DNA of 64,000 bases from JBOHDX01 sp050700835 (GTDB lineage: Bacteria; Actinomycetota; Actinomycetes; Propionibacteriales; Nocardioidaceae): the NCBI GenBank assembly GCA_050700835.1, contig JBOHDX010000054.1, positions 62,001-126,000 on the forward strand, given 5' to 3'. Shown in pieces: positions 34,639 through 43,432 of this stretch. Positions within the stretch are counted from its first letter, which is position 1. Each line of letters starts with the position of its first letter. The notes below the pieces were generated by a model. That model searched no databases. It had not been told where the DNA came from and saw nothing but the letters and a program-made list of their open reading frames with translations. Both the position numbers and the translations under genes were made by a program.

Positions 34639-35331
34639 GTGCAGTCGGAAGAGGACAAGGCGCGGGGCGACGCGGACGTGCGGATCCTCGTCGTGGAGGA
34701 CGACGCCGGCATCGCCGGGCAGCTCGTCGAGGGCCTGGAGAGCGACGGCTACCAGGTACGCCAGGCGGGAACCGGTGCCGAGGCGCTCGCGGCGGAGCTA
34801 CCGGATGTGGTGCTCCTGGACCTGGGCCTGCCCGACATCGACGGAGTCGATGTGTGTCGGGAGCTGCGCAGCCGCTGTGACGTGCCGATCCTCGTCCTCA
34901 CCGCGCGCGGCGAGGAGGCCGACCGGGTGCGCGCTCTCGACCTTGGTGCCGATGACTATCTGGTCAAGCCGTTCGGGTTCGGCGAGCTGACCGCCCGAAT
35001 ACGGGCAGTGCTGCGACGCGCGCTGCCCGAGGCGGAAGGGGTCTACCGGCACGGTGGGTTGATCGTGGACGAGCGGGCCCAGCGCGTGCTGATGAACGGT
35101 GACGAGCTCGCGTTGACCGGCCGGGAGTTCGACATCCTCAAGACTCTCGTGGTGGAGCCGGGTCGGGTGGTCAGCCGCGAGGAGATCTACAGCCGGGTGT
35201 GGGACGAGCACTGGTACGGCCCGACCAAGGTGGTCGACGTGCACGTCGCAGCCCTGCGCCGCAAGCTCGGGAACCCCGCCGTCATCCAGACCGTGTACGG
35301 CCGCGGGTTCAGGCTCGGTCCGCGACCATGA
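34639..35331 (+). CDS. OmpR-family response regulator
   Basis: About 230 residues. The receiver domain has the acidic pair VVEDD, the phosphorylated Asp in VVLLDLGLPD, the Thr in LTAR and the Lys in YLVKPF. The winged-helix domain (ALTGREFDIL, VVDVHVAALRRKLG, YGRGFRLG) binds DNA. GTG 34639 was preferred because a -10 motif lies seven bases upstream; GTG 34678 is an alternative that would still keep the receiver. Divergent from the DoxX-Rieske gene, a possible target. Confidence 0.93.
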   Translation: MQSEEDKARGDADVRILVVEDDAGIAGQLVEGLESDGYQVRQAGTGAEALAAELPDVVLLDLGLPDIDGVDVCRELRSRCDVPILVLTARGEEADRVRALDLGADDYLVKPFGFGELTARIRAVLRRALPEAEGVYRHGGLIVDERAQRVLMNGDELALTGREFDILKTLVVEPGRVVSREEIYSRVWDEHWYGPTKVVDVHVAALRRKLGNPAVIQTVYGRGFRLGPRP

Positions 35332-36731
35332 CCCGCCGGGTCCTGGGCGCCCTGCTGGTGTTCACCGGCGTCCTGCTCGCGGCCGCGGTGGTCCCTCTTG
35401 GGCTGGAGACGGCGGCGCTGTACCGGCACGACTACGCGGACGCGACGATCTCGCAGGCCAGGGTGATCTCGAGCATCGCGGAGGAGCGGCTCTCCGACCA
35501 CGAGCCGGGGACCTCGCTCAAGGCCGACCTGCGCAGATTTGTCGACGGCAGCACGGGGGTGCTCCTCCTCGACGCCCACCGCACGACGGTGGACAGTGCC
35601 GGCCTCACCTTCCCGGTTCCGGAAACCTTGAAAGCGGGGGCGAGCGCCGGCACCGAGACCGTCGGGGTCGACGGTGAGTCGTTGCAGATGGCCGCAGTCC
35701 CGATCGGCACCAGACCCAAACCGGTCGGACTCGTTATCGTCGCCCGCACCACCGAGCCGCTCGAGAGTCGCATCCGCTCGCTGTGGTTGACGTTGGGTGG
35801 AGTCGCCCTGATCGCCGCTGCGACCGCCGCCATGATCGCCGTCTGGTTGTCACGATGGGTGGCGCGCCCCGTGCGCCGGCTGGAGGAGACGGCCCGGTTC
35901 GTCGGCGCCGGCAACCTCGACGCGCGGGCGGGCGCGGTGCGCGGCCCCCCGGAGGTGCAACGGCTCGCGGCCACGTTCGACACCATGGCCGTCCGGCTCC
36001 GGAGCCTGCTCGACGGGCAACGCGACATGCTCGCGGACGTCTCCCACCAGCTGCGTACCCCGATGTCGGCGCTGCGGCTGCGACTGGAGCTGCTGCAACG
36101 ACGCCAACCGTCAGATCAGGCGGAGCTCACCGGCGCACTCACCGAGCTCGAGCGTCTGTCGCGACTCGTGGACGGCTTGCTCGCGGTAGCCCGCGCGGAG
36201 GCGACGACCCTCGTGCCCACGCCGGTCGACCTGCGGCGCATGGTGACCGAGCGTGTCGCGTCCTGGAGCTCCCTGGCCACCGAACGCGACATCGAAGTGA
36301 CGCTCGAACCTGGTTCCTCCGTACAAGCCTGGGCGGTACCGGCCCATCTCGAACAGATCATGGACAACCTCCTGGCCAACTGCTTCGACCTCGACCCTGC
36401 GCCACGGCAGATCGGGATACGGGTGTCCGTCCACGGCGACGCGGCCACGATCACGGTCTCCGACGACGGCCCGGGCATGTCCCGACTCCAACGGGAACGC
36501 GCCTTCCAACGTTTCGCCACCGGTCACGCGGACACCGGCGGCACCGGCCTCGGCCTCCCGATCGTGCATCGACTCGTCAACGCCATGGGCGGAACCATCG
36601 AGCTGCAGGACGGCCCGACCGGTGGCCTCTCAGTCGCCGTTCGGCTGCCCCGCGCCGGACGCCGGCGGGCCGGCACGGAACTCAGAAGGAGCAAGCCCCG
36701 CCCCGACGACGGCATGGATCACCTGCCGTAG
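35328..36731 (+). CDS. sensor histidine kinase
   Basis: The 467-residue partner of the preceding regulator; its ATG overlaps the regulator stop (ATGA). Two membrane helices (VLGALLVFTGVLLAAAVVPLGL and LTLGGVALIAAATAAMIAVWL) flank an extracellular sensor region of about 130 residues. A HAMP domain, the phosphoacceptor His in DVSHQLRTPMSAL, and an ATPase domain with N-box MDNLLANCFD, DDGPGM and GTGLGLPIV follow. The N-box continues DLDP instead of the usual KYSP-like run, a minor variation. The signal is unknown. Confidence 0.92.
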   Translation: MTRRVLGALLVFTGVLLAAAVVPLGLETAALYRHDYADATISQARVISSIAEERLSDHEPGTSLKADLRRFVDGSTGVLLLDAHRTTVDSAGLTFPVPETLKAGASAGTETVGVDGESLQMAAVPIGTRPKPVGLVIVARTTEPLESRIRSLWLTLGGVALIAAATAAMIAVWLSRWVARPVRRLEETARFVGAGNLDARAGAVRGPPEVQRLAATFDTMAVRLRSLLDGQRDMLADVSHQLRTPMSALRLRLELLQRRQPSDQAELTGALTELERLSRLVDGLLAVARAEATTLVPTPVDLRRMVTERVASWSSLATERDIEVTLEPGSSVQAWAVPAHLEQIMDNLLANCFDLDPAPRQIGIRVSVHGDAATITVSDDGPGMSRLQRERAFQRFATGHADTGGTGLGLPIVHRLVNAMGGTIELQDGPTGGLSVAVRLPRAGRRRAGTELRRSKPRPDDGMDHLP

Positions 36732-36809
36732 CGCTGTCCACGAGCAAGGAACCGGCGGAGCAAGGTACGCCGGTAGGACTCGAACAGGACCGCTCCGGCC
36801 TGGGGGAAA

Positions 36810-36869
36810 GACCTGGACGTCCAGATCGTGCTCGACTCCGGGATGAAGGATCAAGCGACGAGTCGTCAC
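36810..36869 (-). pseudogene. remnant of a RelE/ParE-type toxin N-terminus
   Basis: GTG 36869 overlaps the antitoxin-like gene stop (GTGA), as toxin genes usually do. The first residues, VTTRRLILHPGVEHDLDV, resemble the beta-strand/helix start of ParE-family toxins. Similarity ends after about 18 residues and the remaining frame looks random, so only a stub remains. The end coordinate is approximate. Confidence 0.4.
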
Positions 36870-37087
36870 GCCCAGCGTGATCCGACCTGTGCGCCCAGCT
36901 CATCCCAGGGCAGCCCGACCGAGGGGTCGGCCTGGAGCTCATCGGCGCGGGAGCGGATGATGGCCCTCTTCTCGTCGGCCATCTCGACCTCGGACTGGTC
37001 GACGGTGCTCTCGATGAACTCGGCAAGCTCCAGCCGCTCATCGACGCTCATCGCCTCGATAGCGGACTGAAGTGCCGGATCAACCAT
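36866..37087 (-). CDS. putative addiction-module antitoxin (TIGR02574-like)
   Basis: The 73-residue protein starts MVDPALQSAIEAMSVDERLELAEFI. It fits the small helical addiction-module component family, with LPWDEL near the C-terminus where toxin contact is expected. The toxin that should follow is reduced to a stub, so the gene is an orphan. It sits at the edge of the mobile-DNA region. Confidence 0.7.
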   Translation of the reverse strand: MVDPALQSAIEAMSVDERLELAEFIESTVDQSEVEMADEKRAIIRSRADELQADPSVGLPWDELGAQVGSRWA

Positions 37088-37395
37088 GGCCTCAGGTTAC
37101 TTCCCGAGCCCGACAGGCACGGGTACTCCTGCCCGCGCCCACCCGTGATCCACCTTGATGGAATCAGTGCCCGCAATCCCTCGACGATTCCTACGCAGCC
37201 GAGCCCTCCCGAGTTCTGAGGTAGCGACCTCTCATAGCCGATGAGCGGTCGAGTCCGGTCTAAGCCATCAGAGCCAGGGCTTGATCCAGTTCGGGAGAGA
37301 TCAGCGCCAGGAATGCCTCCCGATCGAACACCGAGACGATCACGGCCAGAGTCACTTCGGCGATCCCTCGCTGATGTGTTGGACCAAGTGTTCGG
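37088..37395. other. non-coding stretch at the 3' end of the IS110 element
   Basis: About 300 bases between the antitoxin and the transposase stop. It contains one copy of a 13-base repeat (37237-37249) that recurs at 38865-38877 and marks a likely element edge. No convincing gene: a 65-codon open frame here has no recognisable family. Confidence 0.5.
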
Positions 37396-38615
37396 TCAGG
37401 AGCCAGCGCCAACTCTTCCGGGGTCGCCCCGGTCAAGTAGGCACCCCTTTGTGTCAAGACACCGCCGGGAGCGCCGGTTTAGGCTGGCTGGTGGTGGGTC
37501 CGGAAGTGGCTTATCCGAAGAGCCGATGTCCGGGGTCAGGTCGGTCACGCTGGATTGCAGAGCCGTCCCCGAGTGCCCTCCCGGGCCCGCCGCTTCACGT
37601 CGTTTCTGGTGCTCGACCATGCGGGCGTAGACGACGTTCGACAGCCGCCGCTTCAACGCACGCATGGACTCCATCGAGGTCTTGCCGGCGGCCTTCTTCC
37701 CGTCGAAGTAGGCGCGACCCTCGGTGGCGTTGCGCAGCTGGACCACGGCCATGATGTGCAGCGCCCGGTTGATCCGACGGTTCCCGGCGCGCGATAGCCG
37801 ATGGCGCTTCTGGTCCCGGACGAGGCGTCGAGTGGTGCGGTGCCGTTCCAGGAGGCGAACCGGTCCCGGTCGGCGAACCGGCGGATGTCGCCGACGTCGG
37901 ACAGGAGCCGGGCAGCTCCCGACGGGCCGATGCCGTGCAGGTCCATCAGCGTGGAACCGCGGGCGACAACGAGCGCGTTGAGGTCCTTCTCCGCGGTCCT
38001 GATCTTCTTGTCGATGGCCTCCAGCTCACCGACTAGCTCGACGGCGAGCCGGCGCCTGGTCTTGCCCACGATGTCGCGTGGCTTGATGGTCGCGATCATG
38101 GCGCGCGCCTGGTGGGAGGACAGGAACTGCTTTGCCCCGCCTGGGAAAAGCTCCAGGAGCACGCGGTGCAGCCGGTTGATCGTCTGGGTGCGCGCCCGGC
38201 CGAGCTCGTCGCGGCGGTCGACGAGCATCCCCATCACGACCAGCTCTGGGTCGACGTGGACCTGAACCAGGTTCGGGGTGCGGAGTGCGACCATGGCGAC
38301 CGAGTGCGCGTCGACCGGGTCGGTCTTGCGGCCGTTGCCGGTGGCGAACACTCGGGTCTGCGCGGAGAGCTTCGGCGGCACGTCCACGACGGTCTCTCCG
38401 TCGTGGACCAGCCGGTGTGCGATGTGCTTACCGATGCCGTTGCAGCCCTCGATCGCCCAGACACGGCCCGGGTGCTTCCGGCCGGCAGCGAGCATCTCGG
38501 CGTAGCCAGCCTTGTCGGTGCCGTACCTGCCCACGGCGAGTACCTGGGCTCGTTCGTCGACGACCTCGATCGTGGCCGAACGCTTGTGCGGGTCCATCCC
38601 GATGATCACGGCCAT
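37396..38615 (-). pseudogene. IS110-family transposase, frameshifted
   Basis: DEDD-type recombinase of about 406 residues if repaired. The N-terminal RuvC-like domain starts MAVIIGMDPHKRSATIEVVD (first catalytic Asp) and has AIEGCNGIG and DPVDAHSVAM. A coiled region follows, then the C-terminal domain with LHGIGPSGAARLLSDVGD and FASWNGTAPLDASSG. The frame shifts there, and DQKRHRLSRAGNRRINRAL through MAVVQLRNATEGRAYF continues in the -1 frame. A GGG run where GGGG is expected explains it. AGGAGG lies seven bases before the ATG. Confidence 0.85.
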
Positions 38616-38864
38616 CGGTACCTCCTCAGTGCTGAACCGGATGGTTGTCAGCAAGGAGGGCACCGCTACTTCGAGCAGAACAAACCCCTTTTGAGCCTCT
38701 CCTCGCGCGGTGTCCGGCGAGACCGCCGGCCATGTGAGAGCCACACCAATGACACCGGTGGGCAGCCGCGATGTGGGAGCGTCTCGCCGGACACCTGGAC
38801 CGAGTCTGGCCGGACGTCGGTCCTGCGTGAAGTCTCTAAGTAGCCGCTGACATGGCGCGGATTC
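38616..38864 (-). ncRNA. structured noncoding end of the IS110 element, candidate bridge RNA locus
   Basis: IS110 elements of the IS621 type encode a bridge RNA in the noncoding stretch before the recombinase gene. Here that stretch holds a perfect 15-bp inverted repeat, 38709-38723 with 38781-38795 (ggtgtccggcgagac and its complement), enclosing 57 bases with further short stems around caccggtg. No coding frame is credible. The RNA itself is inferred from family knowledge and position. Confidence 0.4.
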
Positions 38865-38876
38865 GCCGATGAGCGG

Positions 38877-39269
38877 TTAGGCCGACGGCCTCGGGAAGGC
38901 GCGCACCTGGCCGGGGTTGGGCAGTTGGGTGGGCATCTCAGCTTTAACCCAGCGTTACTCCAGGCAGTCGATGTAGCCAGCGTCGTCCAGCCTAAGGAGC
39001 AGGAGCCCGATGTCGTTGCCCTCGGCGTCAACTACGGACGGACCGCCCGGAACAGGGTTGGTAACACCGTCAGCGGGAGGGCAATCGCCCGTCACACGCA
39101 ACTGCATCATGGTCACCGGACCACTGATGTACTCCAAGGCTTCGGCTTGCATGAGCAACGGGGGCCGCACCTCGGCCGGGGCGTGCTCAATGACGGTCCG
39201 AACGAGCGACCGCACGGCTTCGATGGGGGTGGCACCTCTGGCATGCCGAGCACAGTAGACGTCTGATTC
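38877..39269 (-). pseudogene. small uncharacterised protein, interrupted
   Basis: Residues from VYCARHARGATPIEAVRSLV through VTMMQLRVTGDCPP to LLRLDDAGYIDCLE look like a genuine protein. An in-frame TAA at 38955-38957 follows the Glu. Beyond it the frame continues RWVKAEMPTQLPNPGQVRAF to a stop at 38877, as if a Tyr codon had become TAA. The N-terminus is not clear and may have been lost next to the recombinase fragment. Family unknown. Confidence 0.45.
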
Positions 39270-40118
39270 GACCGCACGCTCATAGCCGCTGTCAGTGCGA
39301 TCCCCTGCCGCCTCCTCGTCCTCTTCCTCGCCTACACCGGGGTCCGCATCGGCGAGAAGGCCGCACTCCGCATCAACCGACTCGACCTGACCAGGCACCG
39401 TGCCGCGATCGTCGCCTCCGTGACTCCGGTGCAGGGACATGGCCTGGTGTGGGGCACTCCCAAGACGCATGAGCGGCGTGAGGTCCCCCTTCCCCTGTTC
39501 CTCGTCGCCGAGCTCGCCGACTTCGTTGTCGGCAAGCCTCCTGACGACCTCGTGTTCCCCGGGATCCGCCGCCTCGGTCCGCCGATGCGTGTGAGTACCT
39601 TCCGCAAGTCTTTCGACGACGCAGCCCAAGCGATCGGTGTTCGTGGGCTGCATCCCCACGAGCTCCGGCACACCGCTGCCAGCGTGGCCATCGCCTCCGG
39701 CACCGACGTCAAGGTGGTCCAGCAGATCCTCGGCCACGGCTCGGCCACGATGACCCTCGACACCTACGGTCACCTCTTCGAGGATCGCCTCTACGAGGTG
39801 GGCAACGCCATGGATGCGGCCCGCACGGCAGCCCAGCGGCGCCGGCCAACGCTCCAGGCGGCCACCGCCGTGAAAGGACGGACGGTACCCGCTCGGGCGA
39901 GCGGTCGGGCCACACCGGTCGGAGCTCAGCCCTTGCGCTTGGCGACTTCCTCCGTCGCCTGCGGCAGCACCTTGTGCAGGTCCCCCACCACACCGAAGTC
40001 GACCAGCTCGAAGATCGGCGCCTCCTCGTCCTTGTTGACCGCGACAATGGTCTTCGAGGTCTGCATCCCGGCCCGGTGCTGGATTGCGCCGGAGATGCCG
40101 GCCGCGACGTACAGCTGA
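39267..40118 (+). pseudogene. tyrosine recombinase/phage integrase, C-terminal fragment
   Basis: The catalytic half is present: first Arg in LFLAYTGVRIGEKAAL, then HELRHTAASVAIASG (His and second Arg), LGHGSATMTLDTYGHLF (final His and nucleophile Tyr). The N-terminal core-binding domain is missing; the frame is closed by a TGA just upstream of 39267. At the C-terminus the frame runs 193 bases into etfA on the other strand, so the natural end has been lost. Remnant of an integrated element. Confidence 0.8.
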
Positions 40119-40891
40119 GGCGAGACGGTCTTGCCGGTCTGGCCGATCTGGTACGAGTGGGGGTACCAGCCGGAGTCAACCGCCGCACGCGACGCTCCGA
40201 CCGCGGCACCGAGGGAGTCGGCGAACGCCTCCACGGCCTCGAAGTCGCCACCGGTCCCCCGACCACCGGACACCACGATGGACGCCTCGGTCAGCTCGGG
40301 ACGGCCTGTCTTCTTCCGTGGCTGACGGTCCGTGATCCGCGCGGACTTGGCAGCGTCCGACACGGTCACGTCCACCTTGTCGACGGCCGCGGCACCGTCG
40401 GCCTTCTCCGGCGTGACGCTGTTGGGCTTGACCGTGATGATGGGGGTGCCCTTGGTGACCTGCGCATCGACCGTGAAGTTGCCGGCGAAGACCGACTGCC
40501 GGGTGGTCACGGCTCCGTCCGCGGCCTGCACGTCGACAGCGTCGGTGAGGACGCCGGACTGGATCTTGATCGCGAGCCGGCCGGCGATCTCCCTGCCCTC
40601 GGCGCTGGACGGGATCAGCACCGCAGCGGGCTGGCTCTTCTCGACCAGCTGGGCGAGCGCCTCCGCCTTCGGCGCAACGAGGTAGTCGGTGAGGTCCGCA
40701 GCGTCGAGTGCGTACACTTTCTCCGCCCCGTAGGCGGCGAGGCTGTCCCGCGCGGCTTCTGCATCGGCCCCGATGAACACGGCCGAGGGCTCACCGAGTC
40801 GCCGGGCCAGGGTGAGGAGTTCGAAGGTCGTCTTGCGTACTGCTCCGTCGAGGTGGTCGACGAGCACCAAGATCTCGGTCACGGTCTCCAA
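39926..40891 (-). CDS. etfA: electron transfer flavoprotein alpha subunit
   Basis: FAD-binding subunit carrying electrons from acyl-CoA and other dehydrogenases to the quinone pool. The 321-residue protein has the C-terminal FAD motif SGGRGTGG, then AVGASRAAVDSGWYPHSYQIGQTG, LYVAAGISGAIQHRAGMQTS and the end GDLHKVLPQ. It follows etfB by six bases. Its 3' end is overlapped antisense by the recombinase fragment. Confidence 0.96.
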   Translation of the reverse strand: METVTEILVLVDHLDGAVRKTTFELLTLARRLGEPSAVFIGADAEAARDSLAAYGAEKVYALDAADLTDYLVAPKAEALAQLVEKSQPAAVLIPSSAEGREIAGRLAIKIQSGVLTDAVDVQAADGAVTTRQSVFAGNFTVDAQVTKGTPIITVKPNSVTPEKADGAAAVDKVDVTVSDAAKSARITDRQPRKKTGRPELTEASIVVSGGRGTGGDFEAVEAFADSLGAAVGASRAAVDSGWYPHSYQIGQTGKTVSPQLYVAAGISGAIQHRAGMQTSKTIVAVNKDEEAPIFELVDFGVVGDLHKVLPQATEEVAKRKG

Positions 40892-40897
40892 CCCTTC

Positions 40898-41677
40898 TCA
40901 GACGAACTTCTTCTCGGCGAGGAACTCGGCCAGCTTTGCGCCGCCGTCGCCCTCATCGGTCACGATGGTGCCGGCGGTCTTGGGCGGGCGCGCCTCGCTG
41001 GCCAGCACCTTGGTCCAGGCCGCATCCAGCCCGACCTGGCTCGCCTCGACCCCGAGGTCGGACAGGCTCCACGTCTCGACCGGCTTCTTCTTGGCCGCCA
41101 TGATCCCCTTGAAGGACGGGTACCGCGGCTCGTTGATCTGATCGGTCACGCTGACCACCAGGGGGATGGTGGCCTCGACCGTCTCGGTCGCAGTGTCGCC
41201 GTCACGGCGGATGGTCACCGTGTCGCCGTCGACGGTGACCTCCGAGGCAAACGTCACCTGCGCGACTCCGAGCCGTTCGGCGAGCATCGCCGGCACTACG
41301 CTCATGCCGCCGTCGGTCGACGCCATGCCGCACAGCACGATGTCGTGGTCGATCTTCTTGATCGCCTCGGCGAGCACCAACGAGGTCGCCACGGCGTCCG
41401 ACCCGTGCAGGCCGTCGTCGAGCACGTGCACACCCTTGTGAGAACCCATCTGCAGCGACTTGCGCACGGCCTCGGCGGCCGACTCGGGTCCGACCGTCAG
41501 GACAGTGACCTCGCCGTCGGCGGCTTCGGTGATCTTCAGCGCCTCCTCCACGGCGTACTCGTCGAGCTCGGAGAGGAGGCCGTCGACGCCGGCCCGGTCG
41601 ACCGTGTGGTCGGCATCGTTGAAGGACCGGTCCGCGGTCGCGTCCGGGACGTACTTGACACACACGACGATGTTCAT
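40898..41677 (-). CDS. etfB: electron transfer flavoprotein beta subunit
   Basis: AMP-binding partner of EtfA, 259 residues. Begins MNIVVCVKYVPDATADR and has the family region LVLAEAIKKIDHDIVLCGMASTDGGMSVVPAMLAERLGV. ATG 41677 was chosen for the conserved N-terminus; GAGGAGG lies 12 bases upstream, rather far. First gene of etfBA. Confidence 0.96.
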   Translation of the reverse strand: MNIVVCVKYVPDATADRSFNDADHTVDRAGVDGLLSELDEYAVEEALKITEAADGEVTVLTVGPESAAEAVRKSLQMGSHKGVHVLDDGLHGSDAVATSLVLAEAIKKIDHDIVLCGMASTDGGMSVVPAMLAERLGVAQVTFASEVTVDGDTVTIRRDGDTATETVEATIPLVVSVTDQINEPRYPSFKGIMAAKKKPVETWSLSDLGVEASQVGLDAAWTKVLASEARPPKTAGTIVTDEGDGGAKLAEFLAEKKFV

Positions 41678-41862
41678 GGCCGCGCAGATCCTCCTCGAGC
41701 AACGGGACTGATGCAGCGAAGCCTGCCACGCGTCGTGCTGCAGGCGACCGGCGGTGGTGCCGGCGCGCATCTACGGTCGACCCAACGTTACCCGCTGGTA
41801 ACCGGCGTCGCCAGTCCGCGCCGTCATGGTGTCAGTCACAGCTCGGCGGCACGACGCTTGCG

Positions 41863-41868
41863 TACTCT
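41863..41868 (+). promoter_or_regulatory. leaderless -10 element for the methyltransferase gene
   Basis: TACTCT, six bases before GTG 41875. Confidence 0.5.
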
Positions 41869-41874
41869 GCGCTC

Positions 41875-42606
41875 GTGCCCGAGCCGTCCCCGCCGACCAT
41901 GCTCATCACCGGTGAGCGCACCGTCCCCGGGGTCGAACACGAGAACTACTGGTACCACCGGCACTTGGCGGTGTACGAGTACGCGCTGACCCACGTGCCG
42001 GGGCTCGACGTCCTGGAGGCTGGATCCGGCGAGGGCTACGGCGCCTCGCTTCTGGCCACCGAGGCCCGCTCCCTGGTCGCACTCGACTACGACGCCTATG
42101 CCACGCAGCACGCGCACCGGGCGTACCCGGGGCTGCCGCTGGTGCGCGGAAACCTCGTGTCGCTGCCATTCGCGCAGGCATGGGCGGACGTCGTCGTCAG
42201 TCTGCAGACGATCGAGCACCTGTGGGACCAGACTCGCTTCGTCACGGAGTGCCTTCGGGTGCTTCGGCCCGGTGGCCTACTCGTGTTGTCGACGCCGAAC
42301 CGTCTGACCTTCCCGGCGGGGAATCTCTACCACACAAGGGAGTTCAGTGCGTCCGACCTCCGCCTGCACGTCGGGCAGCAGGCGCCGGTCACTTCGCTGC
42401 TCGGCCTCCATCATGCCGGCTCGTTGCGGGTGTGGGAGTCGGCGCACGGGTCGCTCGTCGACGCGCAACTGGCCGCGGAGCCGGACCGGTGGGATGCACA
42501 AGTGCGGTGCCGGGTGTCCGCGGTGACGACCGCGGACTTCCGTCTCCGCGCCGACCACCTGGACGACAGCCTCGATCTGGTGCTGCTCGCCCACCGGCCG
42601 GCATAA
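41875..42606 (+). CDS. class I SAM-dependent methyltransferase
   Basis: The 243-residue protein has motif I VLEAGSGEGYGASLLA, motif II VALDYDAYA, motif IV ADVVVSLQTIEHLWD and the post-motif LRVLRPGGLLVLSTPN. The N-terminal segment ENYWYHRHLAVYEYA is shared by a family often found near polysaccharide or sugar-modification genes, and a GT4 enzyme and an acyltransferase lie just downstream. Substrate unknown. Confidence 0.85.
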   Translation: MPEPSPPTMLITGERTVPGVEHENYWYHRHLAVYEYALTHVPGLDVLEAGSGEGYGASLLATEARSLVALDYDAYATQHAHRAYPGLPLVRGNLVSLPFAQAWADVVVSLQTIEHLWDQTRFVTECLRVLRPGGLLVLSTPNRLTFPAGNLYHTREFSASDLRLHVGQQAPVTSLLGLHHAGSLRVWESAHGSLVDAQLAAEPDRWDAQVRCRVSAVTTADFRLRADHLDDSLDLVLLAHRPA

Positions 42607-42638
42607 CCGAGGGTCAGCGAAGAGTCAGCTGCGACGAC

Positions 42639-43322
42639 TCAGCTGCCGGGGCGAATGATCTTGGCGACGATCTTGCCGATGATGAGGTAGACGATCGCTG
42701 CCAGACCCCAGTTGACGAGGACGTCCTTCTTCAGGTCGCGGATCTCCTTGCCGCCGTGCTTGGTGGTGAAGGTGAAGATGTCGCCGAACGGTCCCGACAC
42801 GGACTTGGCGAGGTCATGGATGAAGCGCACGATGTCGTTCTTCTGGTTCGCGTCCAACGCCGTCAACAAGGCGCCGACGGCCAGGACGAGCGCCAGGACC
42901 ACGGCAACGGTCCAGACGACCGCTGCGACTCGGACCCGCACCGCGTTGCTGGCTGCCACGGCCGTCCGCAACCCGCGGCGGGACCGGGACGTCTCGCCGG
43001 TGCTTACGCGGCGGTCCGCGGCACCGCGCGGGACTGGGGCGGACTGCTTGACCGCAGGGGCGGGAGTGGCCGGCATCGAGGTGGTCGGCGGGTCCGTCGA
43101 CGGCGATGCTGAATCCGGTGAGGCGGGCGACGCTGGAGTCTCCTGGTGCACGACCGGCGCGGGCTTGGGGTCCTGCGATCCCGGTGGCGTGGGTGGCATG
43201 GGTGGCCTGGCGTCCTCGGAGGCGGCGCCGTTGATCGGGGCTCTCATCCTGAACGGGTCGCTGACCCTCGTCTGACCGGCGGCGCGCTCGCCACCGGCAC
43301 TGGTGCCGCTGTCGCTGCTCAC
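42639..43322 (-). CDS. hypothetical membrane protein with Pro-rich N-terminus
   Basis: The 227-residue protein has about 100 residues rich in Pro, Ala, Ser and Thr, presumably disordered. A first membrane helix follows (VRVAAVVWTVAVVLALVLAVGA), then an ~55-residue linker (DIVRFIHDLAKSVSGPFGDIF) and a second helix near the C-terminus (WGLAAIVYLIIGKIVAKII). No known domain recognised; the two-helix layout is typical of small actinobacterial envelope proteins. Confidence 0.65.
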   Translation of the reverse strand: MSSDSGTSAGGERAAGQTRVSDPFRMRAPINGAASEDARPPMPPTPPGSQDPKPAPVVHQETPASPASPDSASPSTDPPTTSMPATPAPAVKQSAPVPRGAADRRVSTGETSRSRRGLRTAVAASNAVRVRVAAVVWTVAVVLALVLAVGALLTALDANQKNDIVRFIHDLAKSVSGPFGDIFTFTTKHGGKEIRDLKKDVLVNWGLAAIVYLIIGKIVAKIIRPGS

Positions 43323-43417
43323 TGTCCCCTCCGCACACCTACGCTGGTCGCCGATCGACGGCCGACCTGCCTGCCCGAGACTCCCGGGGAGCCCTGCGAG
43401 TATCTCGTACCTCGCAG

Positions 43418-43423
43418 TAACAT
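43418..43423 (+). promoter_or_regulatory. -10 element for the GT4 gene
   Basis: TAACAT, nine bases before the ATG, with GGAAG directly between them. Confidence 0.4.
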
Positions 43424-43432
43424 GGAAGTGTC

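Larger units (their letters stand above)
37237..38877 (-). mobile_element. IS110-family insertion element, tentative limits
   Basis: Limits are set by the direct repeat gccgatgagcggt at 37237-37249 and 38865-38877. Inside are an IS110-type transposase reading leftward and a long noncoding end upstream of it. IS110 elements lack long terminal inverted repeats, so true edges need comparison with other copies. Confidence 0.45.

Noticed and set aside
37260..37457. 65-codon minus-strand frame downstream of the transposase
   Set aside because: No ribosome site or family resemblance, and it overlaps the transposase end; treated as noncoding.
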